Numbered from the stretch's first letter, positions 16,682 to 38,022 are shown. The stretch: DNA of 40,595 bases from an uncultured Magnetospirillum sp. (GCF_903853455.1 NZ_CAINTR010000131.1:1-40595), one strand, 5' to 3'. Numbers and translations: made by a program. The notes: generated from the sequence alone by a model not told the origin.

Positions 16682-18735
16682 GGTTGGGTACCGTGTTGAA
16701 GATCGTCGCCGTCGTCGTCCTGGTGGCGGCGGTGGGGCTGATCGCCGCCGCCAAGTCGCTGGACAGCAAGCGGTATCAGACCTTCCTGGCCGAACAGGTC
16801 AAGGCGGCGTCGGGGCTGATGCTGACCTTCTCGGGGCCGACCAAGCTCAAGCTCGGCCTCAGCCCCCAGATCAGCTTCACCGGTATGGCGCTGGCCACCC
16901 GCGCCGAGGCGTCGCCGATGCTCTACATCGACCGCATCGAGGCCCAGGTGGCGCTGCTGCCCCTGATCTTCCGCGAGCTTCGCCTGGAGCGGGTGACGCT
17001 GTTTCGGCCGGTGCTGCGGCTGGAGACCATGGCCCGCCCCATGGGGGTCCTCGACCTCGCCACGCCGGCCGAGACCGAGAAGGTGCCGGTCACCCGTCTG
17101 GCGGTGACCGAAATCCGCATGGAGGACGCCACCATCCTCTGGCGCGCCGCCACCACCGGCCCCGAAAGCCGCCTCGTCCTCGCCCAAGCCCGCATCCAGC
17201 CGGAAACCGTCGATGGCGGTCCCCTGACCCTCCAGGCCAACGGTGCCTGGAACGGGACCACGTTCGAACTGGGCGGTGTGCTCGGTTCCCCCCATGCCCT
17301 GGTCTCGGGCAAGCCCTATCCGGTCCAGCTCAAGGCCGGCATCGACGGGACCGTGATGACGGCGCGCGGCACTGTCGCCGAGCCGCTGTCGGCCAAAGGC
17401 ATCGATCTCGAGCTGCGGGCCCAGGGTGACGAACTGGCCGACCTGCTGCGCCGCGCCGGCATCGCCTTGGGCGGCAAGCCCGTCGCCGCCGCCGGTCCTT
17501 ACAAGATGTCGGCCAAGCTGTTCGACGCGCCGGGCGGCGGCTATGGCCTGTCCGACATCGACGCCATGCTGGGCAAGCGCGACAACCTGCTGCTCGGCCT
17601 CAAGGGCGAGGTCAAAACCCTGGCGCCGCTGGCCGGGGTCGAACTGGCGGTGAGCGCCGAAGCCGACAGCCTCGCCGGTCTCAGCCGCCTGATCGCCGTG
17701 GACCTTCCCGTCGCCGGGCCGCTCAAGCTCACGGCGCGCCTGCACGAGATGGAGGGCGGCTGGCGGCTGACCGGGATCAAGAGCACGCTGGGCCGCAGCG
17801 ATTTCAGCGGTGAACTGGCGCTGGCGCAGGGGCCGCGGCCCCGCTTCTTCGGCCGCCTCGCCGCCACCAGCTTCGTGCCCACCGATCTCAGCTTCCCCTT
17901 GACCCGGGCGGGCGACCAAAGCCGGCAGGCCTCGCCGCAGCGCCCCGCCATTCCGGTGATCGACGGCCGCATCCTGTCGCTGGATTCGTTGCCGCTGGAC
18001 GGCCTCAAGGTCTTCGACCTGGACCTCTCCCTGGTGGCGGCCAAGCTGCATGTGGGCCCCGCCGCCCTGGCCGACGCCAGCGCAGAGATCCATCTGGCCG
18101 GCGGCAAGCTGGCGGTGGAGGCGTTCTCGGCCCAGTTGGGCGACGGCCGCGTTACCGGCGAGGCCCGCCTCGACACCACCGCCCGCACCCCCGGTTTTTC
18201 CCTGCGCCTGACCGGAACCGGCCTCGACATCGCCAAGCTGGGCGGCGAATCCCCGCCGGCCAGCGGTCTGGGCGAGCTGGCCGTCACCCTCAGGGGCGGC
18301 GGTTCCAGCCCGCGCACCCTGGCCGGCAGCCTGGACGGCAGCGCCTGGGTCAACCTGGGCGAGACCACCCTGGCCAGGACCTCCGGCGACGACGTGGCGC
18401 CGCGCCTGATCGCCGCCCTCGATTCGTCCGCCGTCCCCGCCGACAAGGAGGCCCCGGTCAAGCTGCGCTGCGCCGCCCTGCGCGTCACCGTCAAGGGCGG
18501 CCTGCTCCATGCCGACAAGGGCATCGCCCTGGAGACGGCGCGGGCGGCGGTGCTGGGATCGGGCACCGTCGATCTGCGCACCGAGGCCATCGACCTCGCC
18601 TTCGTGGCACGCGGCGGCGGCGGCGCGCGGCTGCGCGGCATGTTGGCCAGCCCGATTCTGGTCACCGACGAGCCGGCGGCCAAGCTGGCGCCCGACGCCT
18701 CGCCCTGCCGGACCCTCGCCAAGCTTCACCACTGA
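16678..18735 (+). CDS. AsmA-family protein
   Basis: A 685-residue AsmA-like protein. It begins with a short basic n-region and a membrane segment (VVVLVAAVGLIAAAKSL at about 12-28). The AsmA N-terminal pattern follows: a helix and FSGPTKLKLGLSPQISFTGMALAT, then IEAQVALLPLIFRELRLERVTLFRPVLRLE. The rest is beta-rich repeats and a C-terminal AsmA_2-like region ending near RLRGMLASPILVTDEPAAKLAPDA. AsmA proteins are anchored in the inner membrane with the body in the periplasm and are linked to outer-membrane lipid transport. It is coupled by ATGA overlap to the upstream HAD gene and is followed 26 bases later by the ATP12 gene. Confidence in family membership is high. The cellular substrate is unknown. 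Confidence 0.85.
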   Translation: MRLGTVLKIVAVVVLVAAVGLIAAAKSLDSKRYQTFLAEQVKAASGLMLTFSGPTKLKLGLSPQISFTGMALATRAEASPMLYIDRIEAQVALLPLIFRELRLERVTLFRPVLRLETMARPMGVLDLATPAETEKVPVTRLAVTEIRMEDATILWRAATTGPESRLVLAQARIQPETVDGGPLTLQANGAWNGTTFELGGVLGSPHALVSGKPYPVQLKAGIDGTVMTARGTVAEPLSAKGIDLELRAQGDELADLLRRAGIALGGKPVAAAGPYKMSAKLFDAPGGGYGLSDIDAMLGKRDNLLLGLKGEVKTLAPLAGVELAVSAEADSLAGLSRLIAVDLPVAGPLKLTARLHEMEGGWRLTGIKSTLGRSDFSGELALAQGPRPRFFGRLAATSFVPTDLSFPLTRAGDQSRQASPQRPAIPVIDGRILSLDSLPLDGLKVFDLDLSLVAAKLHVGPAALADASAEIHLAGGKLAVEAFSAQLGDGRVTGEARLDTTARTPGFSLRLTGTGLDIAKLGGESPPASGLGELAVTLRGGGSSPRTLAGSLDGSAWVNLGETTLARTSGDDVAPRLIAALDSSAVPADKEAPVKLRCAALRVTVKGGLLHADKGIALETARAAVLGSGTVDLRTEAIDLAFVARGGGGARLRGMLASPILVTDEPAAKLAPDASPCRTLAKLHH

Positions 18736-18761
18736 CCCTTACCGCGATCGAGACCCTTGCC

Positions 18762-19469
18762 GTGTCCAAGACGTTCAAGCGCTTTTACGCCCAGGCCCAA
18801 GCCGTCGCCGCCGAAAGCGGCTTCGCCATCCATCTCGACGGCAAGCCGGTCAAGACGCCGCGCGGCCGCCCGCTGGCGGCCCCCAGCCTCGCCCTGGCCG
18901 AGGCCATCGCCGCCGAGTGGACCGCGCAGGATGAAATGGTGGTGCCCGCCACCATGCCGCTGACCCAGCTGGCCAGCACCGCCCTGGACCGGGTCGGGCC
19001 CGAGCGCGCCCACATCACCGGCGAGTTGATGACCTATGCCGGCACCGACCTGCTGTGCTACCGCGCCGAGATCCCCGTCGATCTGGCCGCCCGCCAGACC
19101 CGCGACTGGCAGCCGCTGCTGGACTGGGCGGCGCTGACCTTCGACGCGCCGCTGGTGGTCACCACCGCGTTGCAGGCGGTGGCGCAGCCGCCTCAGGCGC
19201 TGGCGGCGCTGGAGCGAAGCCTGGATCGCACCGACGTCTGGCGGTTGACCGCCATCCAGTCGGCCACCGCCGCCCTGGGATCGCTGGTTCTGGCGCTGGC
19301 GCTGGCGGAAGGGCGGCTCACCGCCGCCGAGGCCTTCGAACTGTCGCAGTTGGACGAGACCTATCAGATCGAACAATGGGGCGAGGATTACGAAGCGGCC
19401 GACCGCCGCGCCGCCCTCGCCGCCGACATCGCCGCCGCCGCGAGGTTGCTGGACTTGTTGCAGGCATAG
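18762..19469 (+). CDS. ATP12-family F1-ATPase assembly chaperone
   Basis: ATP12 proteins assist assembly of the F1-ATPase alpha subunit. They are typical of mitochondria and alphaproteobacteria. The 235-residue product has the family pattern: FKRFYAQAQAVAAESGFAIHLDGKPVKTPRGRPLAAPS at the N-terminus, then AEWTAQDEMVVPATMPLTQLASTALDRV, and YAGTDLLCYRAE. A Trp-rich stretch follows (QTRDWQPLLDWA), and the C-terminal half ends with DETYQIEQWGEDYEA. The start is GTG 18762, 26 bases after the AsmA-like stop. The ORF is the last gene before a long AT-rich intergenic region, and probably the last of this housekeeping transcript. Confidence 0.9.
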   Translation: MSKTFKRFYAQAQAVAAESGFAIHLDGKPVKTPRGRPLAAPSLALAEAIAAEWTAQDEMVVPATMPLTQLASTALDRVGPERAHITGELMTYAGTDLLCYRAEIPVDLAARQTRDWQPLLDWAALTFDAPLVVTTALQAVAQPPQALAALERSLDRTDVWRLTAIQSATAALGSLVLALALAEGRLTAAEAFELSQLDETYQIEQWGEDYEAADRRAALAADIAAAARLLDLLQA

Positions 19470-19550
19470 GCGCTGCCCCAGCCTCCATAAAGGTATACAA
19501 TTTTTAGCTTAATTTTTAGGGTGTTTTGGCAGCAAAACTCTCCCGCAGGA

Positions 19551-19580
19551 TTGTCGCCAATAGCGAAAACATGCTATGAT
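19551..19580 (+). promoter_or_regulatory. putative sigma-70 promoter for the PPTase gene
   Basis: TTGTCG at 19551-19556 and TATGAT at 19575-19580 are 18 bases apart, a good -35/-10 pair. It lies in a strikingly AT-rich stretch (19490-19640) in otherwise GC-rich DNA. The -10 overlaps a small palindrome GCTAT-G-ATAGC (19574-19584). The next gene start is at 19678, so the leader would be about 90 bases. Apart from this I see nothing coding in 19470-19677. Confidence 0.45.
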
Positions 19581-19677
19581 AGCGTAATATAGCTTTAATA
19601 CGTCATTGCCGATAATTTTCCACAGTATCGCATTGCATTTGTTGCAAGCGCGGCGGCGCCAGGATGGAGCAGCGCCC

Positions 19678-20010
19678 ATGGACGGCCCAAGCGTGTTCAC
19701 CGTCGATCTGGCCGGTATCGAAACCCCGCCATCGGCCTGGCTGGAGATGCTGGACGGCGCCGAATTGGGGCGGGCCGCCAGATTCCGGCGGCCTGCCGAC
19801 CGCCTGGCCTTCGTGGCCTCCCATGCCCTGAAACGGCTGGCCCTGGCGGCGGCACGGCCGGGCCGCCATCCCGCCGCCCTGCGGTTTTCCATCGACACTT
19901 TCGGCAAGCCGGCCTTGACGGGGGCCGGAGTCCCTCATTTCAACCTGTCCCATACCGCCGGTCTGGTGGGGCTGTACTCGGCCGACAGCTTGGTGATCAG
20001 GTCGATCTGA
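19678..20010 (+). pseudogene. truncated Sfp-type 4'-phosphopantetheinyl transferase
   Basis: PPTases of the Sfp type attach the phosphopantetheine arm to the carrier-protein Ser of NRPSs. This ORF shows the N-terminal half only: an ARFRRPADRLAFVASHALKRLALAAA segment (about residues 37-62), then FGKPALTGAGVPHFNLSHTAGLV (about 78-100), the usual P-loop-like and NLSH motifs. Immediately after NLSHTAGLV the sequence leaves the family and stops 10 codons later. The Mg-binding GVDVE motif and the (F/W)xxKE motif of the second half are absent. Family members are about 220-240 residues and this ORF is 110. The break is at about 19970, where the reverse complement becomes a DUF697-like gene. It sits just upstream of the NRPS, with a ribosome site (GGAG) before ATG 19678, so it was once a working gene of this locus. 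It should be inactive. Confidence 0.8.
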
Positions 20011-20267
20011 ACCGCCGTCACCCCCAGGATGTCGATGATCGGAACGGGAACCAGGCCGACGCCCAGGGCGGCCAGGACGTGGTTCGTGCACAGGGAGTCC
20101 AGGCGCGCCGTGCGGATGGCGGGATCGACCAGGGGCGTCACGGTCGCCGTGACCGTGGGCTCCGCAGACTTGGCGTGGGCCGCGGGCTTCGCGGTCGCGG
20201 GGTCTTCCGTGGGCTTCGAAGGCACGGACACGGAAGCGGAGGTGGGATCTTCAACCTTGGTTACCAT
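19935..20267 (-). pseudogene. truncated DUF697-like membrane protein
   Basis: From ATG 20267 (AGGAG eight bases upstream) the ORF encodes an N-terminal Ala/Pro/Thr/Val-rich tail of about 50 residues. A DUF697-type membrane segment follows: NHVLAALGVGLVPVPIIDILG and TAVQIDLITKLSAEYS (about residues 62-98). DUF697/YcjF-type proteins normally continue well past this helix pair. Here the reading frame enters PPTase DNA in antisense after LSAEYS and ends at 19935. So the gene has lost its 3' part at the same point where the PPTase gene has lost its own. A strong ribosome site shows the start is real. I do not know the role of the parent gene. The N-terminal tail is low complexity. Confidence 0.65.
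19965..19982. other. rearrangement junction between two truncated genes
   Basis: Plus-strand coding for the PPTase (NLSHTAGLV) ends near 19969, and minus-strand coding for the DUF697-like protein (KLSAEYS) ends near 19971-19980. Both lose their 3' halves at one point in tail-to-tail order, which is best explained by a deletion or inversion joining two separate loci. A chimeric assembly is the alternative. Confidence 0.65.
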
Positions 20268-20446
20268 GGGGACAACTCCTCGTATTTGCCAAAAATGAAG
20301 GTTTTTCGCGGCATCCCGTCAGGTGACGCCTTGAAAACCGGACATGGCGCCCCGTCCGCCGAGAATCATTCGGCACGACGACTCGCATTAAGAGACATTC
20401 ACACACTGCACTCTCGCTAAACAATGCTCAAGCGCTGTCTTTGGTG

Positions 20447-20477
20447 TTGACAACGCTAACATCGCCTGCGTTTTATA
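20447..20477 (+). promoter_or_regulatory. putative sigma-70 promoter of the NRPS operon
   Basis: A perfect TTGACA (20447-20452) is followed after 18-19 bases by TTTTATA (20471-20477). It lies about 80 bases before the likely NRPS start, in an AT-rich segment (20380-20560). It is the best -35/-10 pair in the divergent region between the DUF697-like gene (minus) and the NRPS (plus). Spacing slightly above 17 would make it a weaker, regulated promoter. Confidence 0.55.
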
Positions 20478-20478
20478 T

Positions 20479-20538
20479 GGCTATCACATCGTCAGGTTGT
20501 GTCATAGGCTATATAACATCTTGTAACACGATGTCACA
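20479..20538 (+). repeat. imperfect tandem repeat just downstream of the promoter
   Basis: Two related units of about 28-32 bases follow each other: 20479-20506 and 20507-20538. Each begins GGCTAT, contains ACATC followed by GT or TTGT, and ends TGTCATA or TGTCACA. Within it TTGTGTCAT (20497-20505) and ATGTCACAA (20531-20539) form an imperfect inverted repeat (8 of 9). Its position at the start of the transcript fits an operator or leader element for the NRPS operon. Confidence 0.45.
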
Positions 20539-20557
20539 AACAAATTAGGTGCCTAAA

Positions 20558-33186
<12,629 letters not shown>

Positions 33187-33190
<4 letters not shown>

Positions 33191-34212
33191 CCATCCCTTT
33201 TCCCGGAGGACCCATGTTGACCCATGTTCAGGAAATCGGCTTTCGTACCGGCCAATTGGTGGTGGCTCCGATTCCCGACCAAGAGATTTCGGCCATTCTG
33301 GCCGCGATCGCGAAATTCTACGGCCCGGACGTCACCCCCGCCACCCTCGTTCCCCTCGACGACGAAGCGGAGCTGCGCGACGCCTTGCGCGACGCGTCGC
33401 CTTCAATCGTCACCATCGCCGGCACCTTCCGCACGGCGCTGGAAAGCGATTACAGCGGCATCGTCATCCCCCGCATCTGGCTGGACCACCTGGACGTCGC
33501 CCGCCGCAGCCTGGTGCTGTTCGCCCTGACGCTGTGCCTGGGCCGCCCCACCGCCACCGACCGGATCGAGCGACGGATCGTCTGGGACATCAAGGCGCGC
33601 GGCGCCGCCTTGAAGGCGGGGCATGTCCCCACCTTCTCCGAGCATGCCTACGAGGCGGACCTGCACACCGACACCCAGTACTTTCCCGAACCCGAGCGCT
33701 ATCTGCTGCTCTACTTCGTGAAACCGGCGGCCTGCGGCGGCGGCGTCTCGCAACTGCGCGACATGCGCTGCCTCAAATCCCAGCTGGAGCGCACCGAGGA
33801 GGGGTGCTGGGCGCTGGACGTGCTGTCGCGGCAGGAGCTGCCGTTCCGCATTCCCACCACCTTCACCGCCACGGCGTCGCCCGACACCGTCGAGGTCACC
33901 TTCGCCCGGATCTTCGGCGACCGTCCCGGCATCCGCTTCCGCACCGACACGCTGGAGCGGGGGCTGGCGGCCTTTCCCGAATACGACACGCCGGAGATCC
34001 GCAAGGCGCTGACCATCCTCCAGGCCGAGGTGGACAACCAGACCCTCCGGCTGGACGCCTATATGGAGGCCGACAGCGTCCTGGTCATCAACAACCACGA
34101 GGTGCTCCACGGGCGCGGCGCGTTCACCGACCATGGCCGCCACGCGCTCAGAATTCGAATCGCCGACGACATCGCCCAGGACGAGACCCGCGTCGTTCTC
34201 AAGACCGCCTGA
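33187..34212 (+). CDS. TauD/TfdA-type Fe(II)/2-oxoglutarate dioxygenase
   Basis: A 341-residue enzyme of the clavaminate synthase/TauD fold. The iron-binding facial triad is visible: H160 and D162 in LHTDTQYF, and H308 in NNHEVLHGRGAF. The 2-oxoglutarate Arg is in LRIRIAD (about 322). Relatives next to NRPS genes hydroxylate or desaturate free, carrier-bound or peptide-bound amino acids, for example Arg or Asn. Given the Arg-like A2 domain, Arg oxidation is one possibility, but this is inference. ATG 33187 overlaps the NRPS stop (ATGA). ATG 33214, preceded by GGAGGA at 33205-33210 with only three bases of spacing, is an alternative that would drop nine residues. It is cotranscribed with the NRPS. 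Confidence 0.85.
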
Positions 34213-34257
34213 CCGCGGCATCCCGTCGGACACCCCGAATCGATTCGAGCCGCCATC

Positions 34258-35979
34258 ATGAGTATTTTCAAAGGCTTCGGGATTCTGGCCTTCCTGGAAC
34301 GCGAGACCAAGGCGCTGGACCGGAAGCTATTCGTGCTGACCGCCGCATCGGGCACCGCCAACGCCATGAATCTGGCGGTGATCAACGCTTCCGTGGAGTC
34401 CATGAAGCAGGGCGGGCCGTTCTGGTACCACTTCGTGCTGTTCGGGCTGTCCATCGGGCTGTTCGTCTATTCGCTCCGCTACATCTTGTACGAATCCAGC
34501 CGCATCGCCGAGGAGGCCATTCTCAGCGTGCGGGTGCGGCTGGCCGACAAGATCCGCCGCTCCGACCTGATGGCCCTGGAAACCATCGGCGAGGCCGACA
34601 TCCACGCCCGGATCAGCCGCGACACCGCCGCCATCGCCCAGGCGGCGCGGCCGCTGTTCTCGGGGACGCAATCGGCCATCATGGTGGTCTTCACCATGGC
34701 CTACATCGCCGCGGTGTCGCCCATGGCCATGCTGCTGTGCCTGGCCCTGATCGTCAGCGGCATCGGGCTCTATCTCAAGGACCATGACGACTACCAGGCC
34801 CAGTTGCAGGATTCGTCCAAGTGGGAGGACGACCTGTTCTCCGCGCTGACCGGCCTGCTGAGAGGGTTCAAGGAACTGCGCCTCAACCAGCGGAAAAGCG
34901 ACGACGTCTTCGCCGATTTCGGCCAGACCGCGGCGCGGGTCCGCGACAAGCGCCTGCACGTCATGCTGAAGTTCTCCGACAACATGGTCTTCGTGGAGAT
35001 GTTCTTCGTCATCCTGCTGGGAGCCGTGGTCTTCATCCTGCCGCTGCTGTCGACGTCCTTCTCCGATTCGGTGACCAAGATCGTGGCCGCCATCCTGTTT
35101 TTCTTCGGGCCGCTGGGCAACGTGGTGATGATGATCCCGGTGCTGTCGCAGGTGAACGTGACCGTGGACAACCTGCGGCGGCTGGAGACCACCCTGGACG
35201 AGGCGCTGGCCAAGTCCGCCGACCAGGAACAGTCGCCCGGCGTCGACATGTCGTCGTTCGGCACCATCCGTCTCGACGGGCTTCACTTCACCTACCGGGA
35301 CCCGGAGGGTGGCGCCGTTTTCCAGGTCGGCCCCATCGACGGCGAGATCCGCCGCGGCGAGATCCTGTTCCTGGTGGGCGGCAACGGCAGCGGCAAGACC
35401 AGCTTCATGAAGCTGTTCACCGCGCTCTACCACCCGGACCAGGGCTCCATCCGCGTCGACGGGGTGGAAATCGGCCCGACCAACATCCAGTCCTACCGCA
35501 ACCTGTTCTCGGCGATCTTTTCCGACTTCTACCTGTTCGAGAAGCTGCACGGCCTCAAGGAGGCCGCGCCGGAACGGGTGGAGGAGCTGTTGCGGCTGAT
35601 GGAGATCTCGGCCAAGACCGATTTCCGCGACGGGCGCTTCACCACCACCAGCCTGTCCACCGGGCAGCGCAAACGCCTGGCCCTGGTGGTGTCCTATCTG
35701 GAGGACAAGGCCATCTACATCTTCGACGAGGTGGCGGCCGACCAGGACCCCCAATTCCGCGCCTATTTCTACGAGACCCTGCTGCCGGACCTGAAGCGGG
35801 CGGGCAAGACCCTGGTGGTGGTCTCCCATGACGACCGCTATTTCCACGTGGCCGACCGGGTGCTCGAGATGGATTACGGCAAGCTGCGCGACAGCAAGCG
35901 CACCGCCAAACCGGCCCGGCCGCGCAAGCGTCCGGCCGCCCGCACCGTCAAACCGATTTCCCAGGAGCCGGGCCGATGA
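34258..35979 (+). CDS. SyrD/PvdE-like peptide-export ABC transporter
   Basis: A 573-residue half-transporter with an N-terminal membrane domain (about residues 15-310; hydrophobic segments near 54-76, 140-165 and 242-300) and a C-terminal ATPase. Walker A is GGNGSGKT (374-381), the signature is LSTGQRKR (about 464-471), and Walker B is IYIFDEVAADQDPQFR (about 486). The QRKR form and DEVAADQDP are typical of the cyclic-peptide exporter group that includes SyrD and PvdE, which export nonribosomal peptides or siderophore precursors into the periplasm. The last 25 residues are Lys/Arg/Pro-rich and unusual. It is likely the exporter of the NRPS product, possibly also providing self-protection. The stop overlaps the next gene by ATGA. 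Confidence 0.92.
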   Translation: MSIFKGFGILAFLERETKALDRKLFVLTAASGTANAMNLAVINASVESMKQGGPFWYHFVLFGLSIGLFVYSLRYILYESSRIAEEAILSVRVRLADKIRRSDLMALETIGEADIHARISRDTAAIAQAARPLFSGTQSAIMVVFTMAYIAAVSPMAMLLCLALIVSGIGLYLKDHDDYQAQLQDSSKWEDDLFSALTGLLRGFKELRLNQRKSDDVFADFGQTAARVRDKRLHVMLKFSDNMVFVEMFFVILLGAVVFILPLLSTSFSDSVTKIVAAILFFFGPLGNVVMMIPVLSQVNVTVDNLRRLETTLDEALAKSADQEQSPGVDMSSFGTIRLDGLHFTYRDPEGGAVFQVGPIDGEIRRGEILFLVGGNGSGKTSFMKLFTALYHPDQGSIRVDGVEIGPTNIQSYRNLFSAIFSDFYLFEKLHGLKEAAPERVEELLRLMEISAKTDFRDGRFTTTSLSTGQRKRLALVVSYLEDKAIYIFDEVAADQDPQFRAYFYETLLPDLKRAGKTLVVVSHDDRYFHVADRVLEMDYGKLRDSKRTAKPARPRKRPAARTVKPISQEPGR

Positions 35980-36842
35980 GTACGTTCCGCCAACGGGCCG
36001 CCAAGCACGCGCAATCCGTCAGGGCATTCTGGCGGCGCCAGATCCCCTATCTCGTCCTGCTGTCCTTCCTGGCGGCCTTCACCGTCGTCTTCTTCCACGA
36101 CCGGATCATCGTCTCGATCCATCCCGGAGAGCTGGGGGTGCTGTGGCGACGCCTGGGAGGCGGCACGGTGATCGACACGGTGTACCGCGAAGGCCTGCAT
36201 CTGGTGCTGCCCGTCAACCGGATGTACGTCTACGACGTCCGCAAGCAGCGCTTCACCGACACCATCAACGCCCTGACCGTGGATGGACTGACCGTTCAGG
36301 TTCAGTATTCGGTGCGCTATTTCCTATCGGGCGACAGCTTGCCGCTGCTGCACCAGCGGGTGGGGGAGGACTTCGTCGAGGTGGTGATCCGCCCGGAAAT
36401 CCGTTCGGTGATCCGCTCGGTGTTCGGGCAGTACAAGCCCGAGGAGATCTACACCGCCCAGAAAGCCATCCAGGAACGGGTCAGCGAATTGTCCAAGGTT
36501 CAACTGGAAGCGCGCTTCATCGCGTTGGACGAGGTGCCCATCGAAAGCATCATGCTGCCGCCCCGGATCACCGAGGCCATCGAAGCCAAGATGGCCCTTC
36601 AACAACTGGAGCAGGAATATGCCTACCGGCTGGTCATCGCTGGCAAGGAAGCCGAACGCAAACGCATCGAATCCGATGGCTTGAAACTCTACAACAACAC
36701 GGTCAACCAGAGCCTGACCCCCTCCATCCTGCGGTGGTACGGCATCCAGGCGACCCAGGACCTGGCCCATTCCCCCAACAGCAAGGTCGTGGTCATCGGA
36801 GCGGGAAATTCCGGTCTGCCGATCATCCTGGGCAAGGACTGA
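35976..36842 (+). CDS. prohibitin/SPFH-domain membrane protein
   Basis: A 288-residue band-7 protein. One N-terminal membrane segment (YLVLLSFLAAFTVVFF at about 25-40) precedes the SPFH domain (about 45-210, with GLHLVLPVNRMYVYDVRKQRF and VDGLTVQVQYSVRYFL). Next is the helical part with the prohibitin-like LDEVPIESIMLPPRITEAIEAKMALQQLEQEY and KEAERKRIESDGLKLYNN. SPFH proteins form membrane rings or microdomains and often control membrane proteases such as FtsH. Their presence in an NRPS operon is unusual. It overlaps the ABC gene by four bases and is followed four bases later by the binding protein, so it belongs to the operon. A role in membrane protection or in assembling the export complex is inferred. 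Confidence 0.9.
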   Translation: MSTFRQRAAKHAQSVRAFWRRQIPYLVLLSFLAAFTVVFFHDRIIVSIHPGELGVLWRRLGGGTVIDTVYREGLHLVLPVNRMYVYDVRKQRFTDTINALTVDGLTVQVQYSVRYFLSGDSLPLLHQRVGEDFVEVVIRPEIRSVIRSVFGQYKPEEIYTAQKAIQERVSELSKVQLEARFIALDEVPIESIMLPPRITEAIEAKMALQQLEQEYAYRLVIAGKEAERKRIESDGLKLYNNTVNQSLTPSILRWYGIQATQDLAHSPNSKVVVIGAGNSGLPIILGKD

Positions 36843-36846
36843 CGGC

Positions 36847-38010
36847 ATGTGGAGATTGCTTCGATGGGTGGGCGCGGCCGGCCTGCTGGCCCTGCTCCTC
36901 GCCCCCCAGTGGCGGTCCCTCGAGCAAATGGGAGAGACACGGACCGAAACCCTCGACCACGCCGGGCGGGACGTCCTGGTGGGTGTCAGTTGGCCGTTCG
37001 CGGCCAACCGGGACGGCATGGCCGAGGGGCTTGACCTCGCCCTGACCGAGGTCAACGCCGGGAGGTCGGCCGGCAGTCCGCCCATTCGCCTGATCCTGCG
37101 CGACGACGGCGACGACTGGGACGCTGCGCGCGCCATCGCCCTGGATTTCGCCGCCACCCCCGGCATGAGCGCCGTTCTCGGCTATCACGACGACGCGGTG
37201 GCCAGCCGGGCCTCCGCCATCTATGAGCAGAGCCGGCTGCTGCATCTTGTCCTCGGCGCCACCGGCACCGCCATCACCTCCCACGACTACCGCTACGTGG
37301 TGCGCACCCTGCCGCCCGCCGACCGGGTCGCCGCCGCCCTGGCTCATACGCCGGCCGCCGCGCGCGGCCGGCGCAACGTCGCCATCGTCTGGGAGGAAGC
37401 CCCCTTCGCCAAGGCTCAGTCCCATCACTACCGCATCGCCCTGGACGCCCTGGGCGGACAGGTCGTCTACCAATGGGCCTATTCCCGCGAGCATGTGGAT
37501 TTCCGCGAACCGGTCAACGTGATGCGGGCCCTGGACGTGGACACGATCTTCTTCGCCGGGTCGGACATCCAGGCCGGCGACTTTCTGCGCATGGCCCGCA
37601 AGGCCGGTCTGACGGCCCCCGTCCTGGGAGCCTTCGGCGACACGCCGGAGCTGCGGCGGCGGGCCGGACCGGCGCTGGAGGGAGCCGTCACGGCGGATTT
37701 CTACGACCCGGCCTCGCCCCACCCGGAAAACCGGGACTTCGTGCGAAAATTCCGGGAGCGCTACGCCAGGGAGCCCGACACCTGGGCGGCGCAGGGGTAT
37801 GACGCCTTGCATCTCCTGGCCCGGGCCATCCGCTCCACCGGCTCGTCCAACCCCCTCGACCTGGCCCTCGCCATCCGCTACATGCCGGCCTGGGAGGGGG
37901 CCGGTGGCCGCTACAAATTCGACCGCCGGGGCGAGTTGGACGCCAGACCGCCCGTCATCCGAATCTTCCGGGACGGCGAGGCGGTCGCCGTGGACGACAC
38001 CCCGCCATGA
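36847..38010 (+). CDS. orphan type 1 periplasmic-binding protein (Leu/Ile/Val-like)
   Basis: A 387-residue protein with an N-terminal hydrophobic segment (LLRWVGAAGLLALLLAP) that lacks a clear cleavage site, so it may stay membrane anchored. The body is a branched-chain amino-acid-type binding protein (Peripl_BP_6): DVLVGVSWPFAANRDGMAEGLDLALTEVN at the start, then a middle domain with SAVLGYHDDAVASRASAIYEQ. The C-terminal pattern is EPDTWAAQGYDALHLLARAI. No permease or ATPase gene for uptake is nearby. In this operon it may sense or bind the peptide, a precursor or a target ligand. It is the last gene of the NRPS operon, and a strong hairpin follows 12 bases after the stop. Confidence 0.85.
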   Translation: MWRLLRWVGAAGLLALLLAPQWRSLEQMGETRTETLDHAGRDVLVGVSWPFAANRDGMAEGLDLALTEVNAGRSAGSPPIRLILRDDGDDWDAARAIALDFAATPGMSAVLGYHDDAVASRASAIYEQSRLLHLVLGATGTAITSHDYRYVVRTLPPADRVAAALAHTPAAARGRRNVAIVWEEAPFAKAQSHHYRIALDALGGQVVYQWAYSREHVDFREPVNVMRALDVDTIFFAGSDIQAGDFLRMARKAGLTAPVLGAFGDTPELRRRAGPALEGAVTADFYDPASPHPENRDFVRKFRERYAREPDTWAAQGYDALHLLARAIRSTGSSNPLDLALAIRYMPAWEGAGGRYKFDRRGELDARPPVIRIFRDGEAVAVDDTPP

Positions 38011-38022
38011 TCCCCCACACGA

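Noticed and set aside
20079-20420. Plus-strand ORF across the DUF697-like start region
   Set aside because: Lies opposite the truncated DUF697-like gene, has a repetitive Arg/Gly sequence and no ribosome site.
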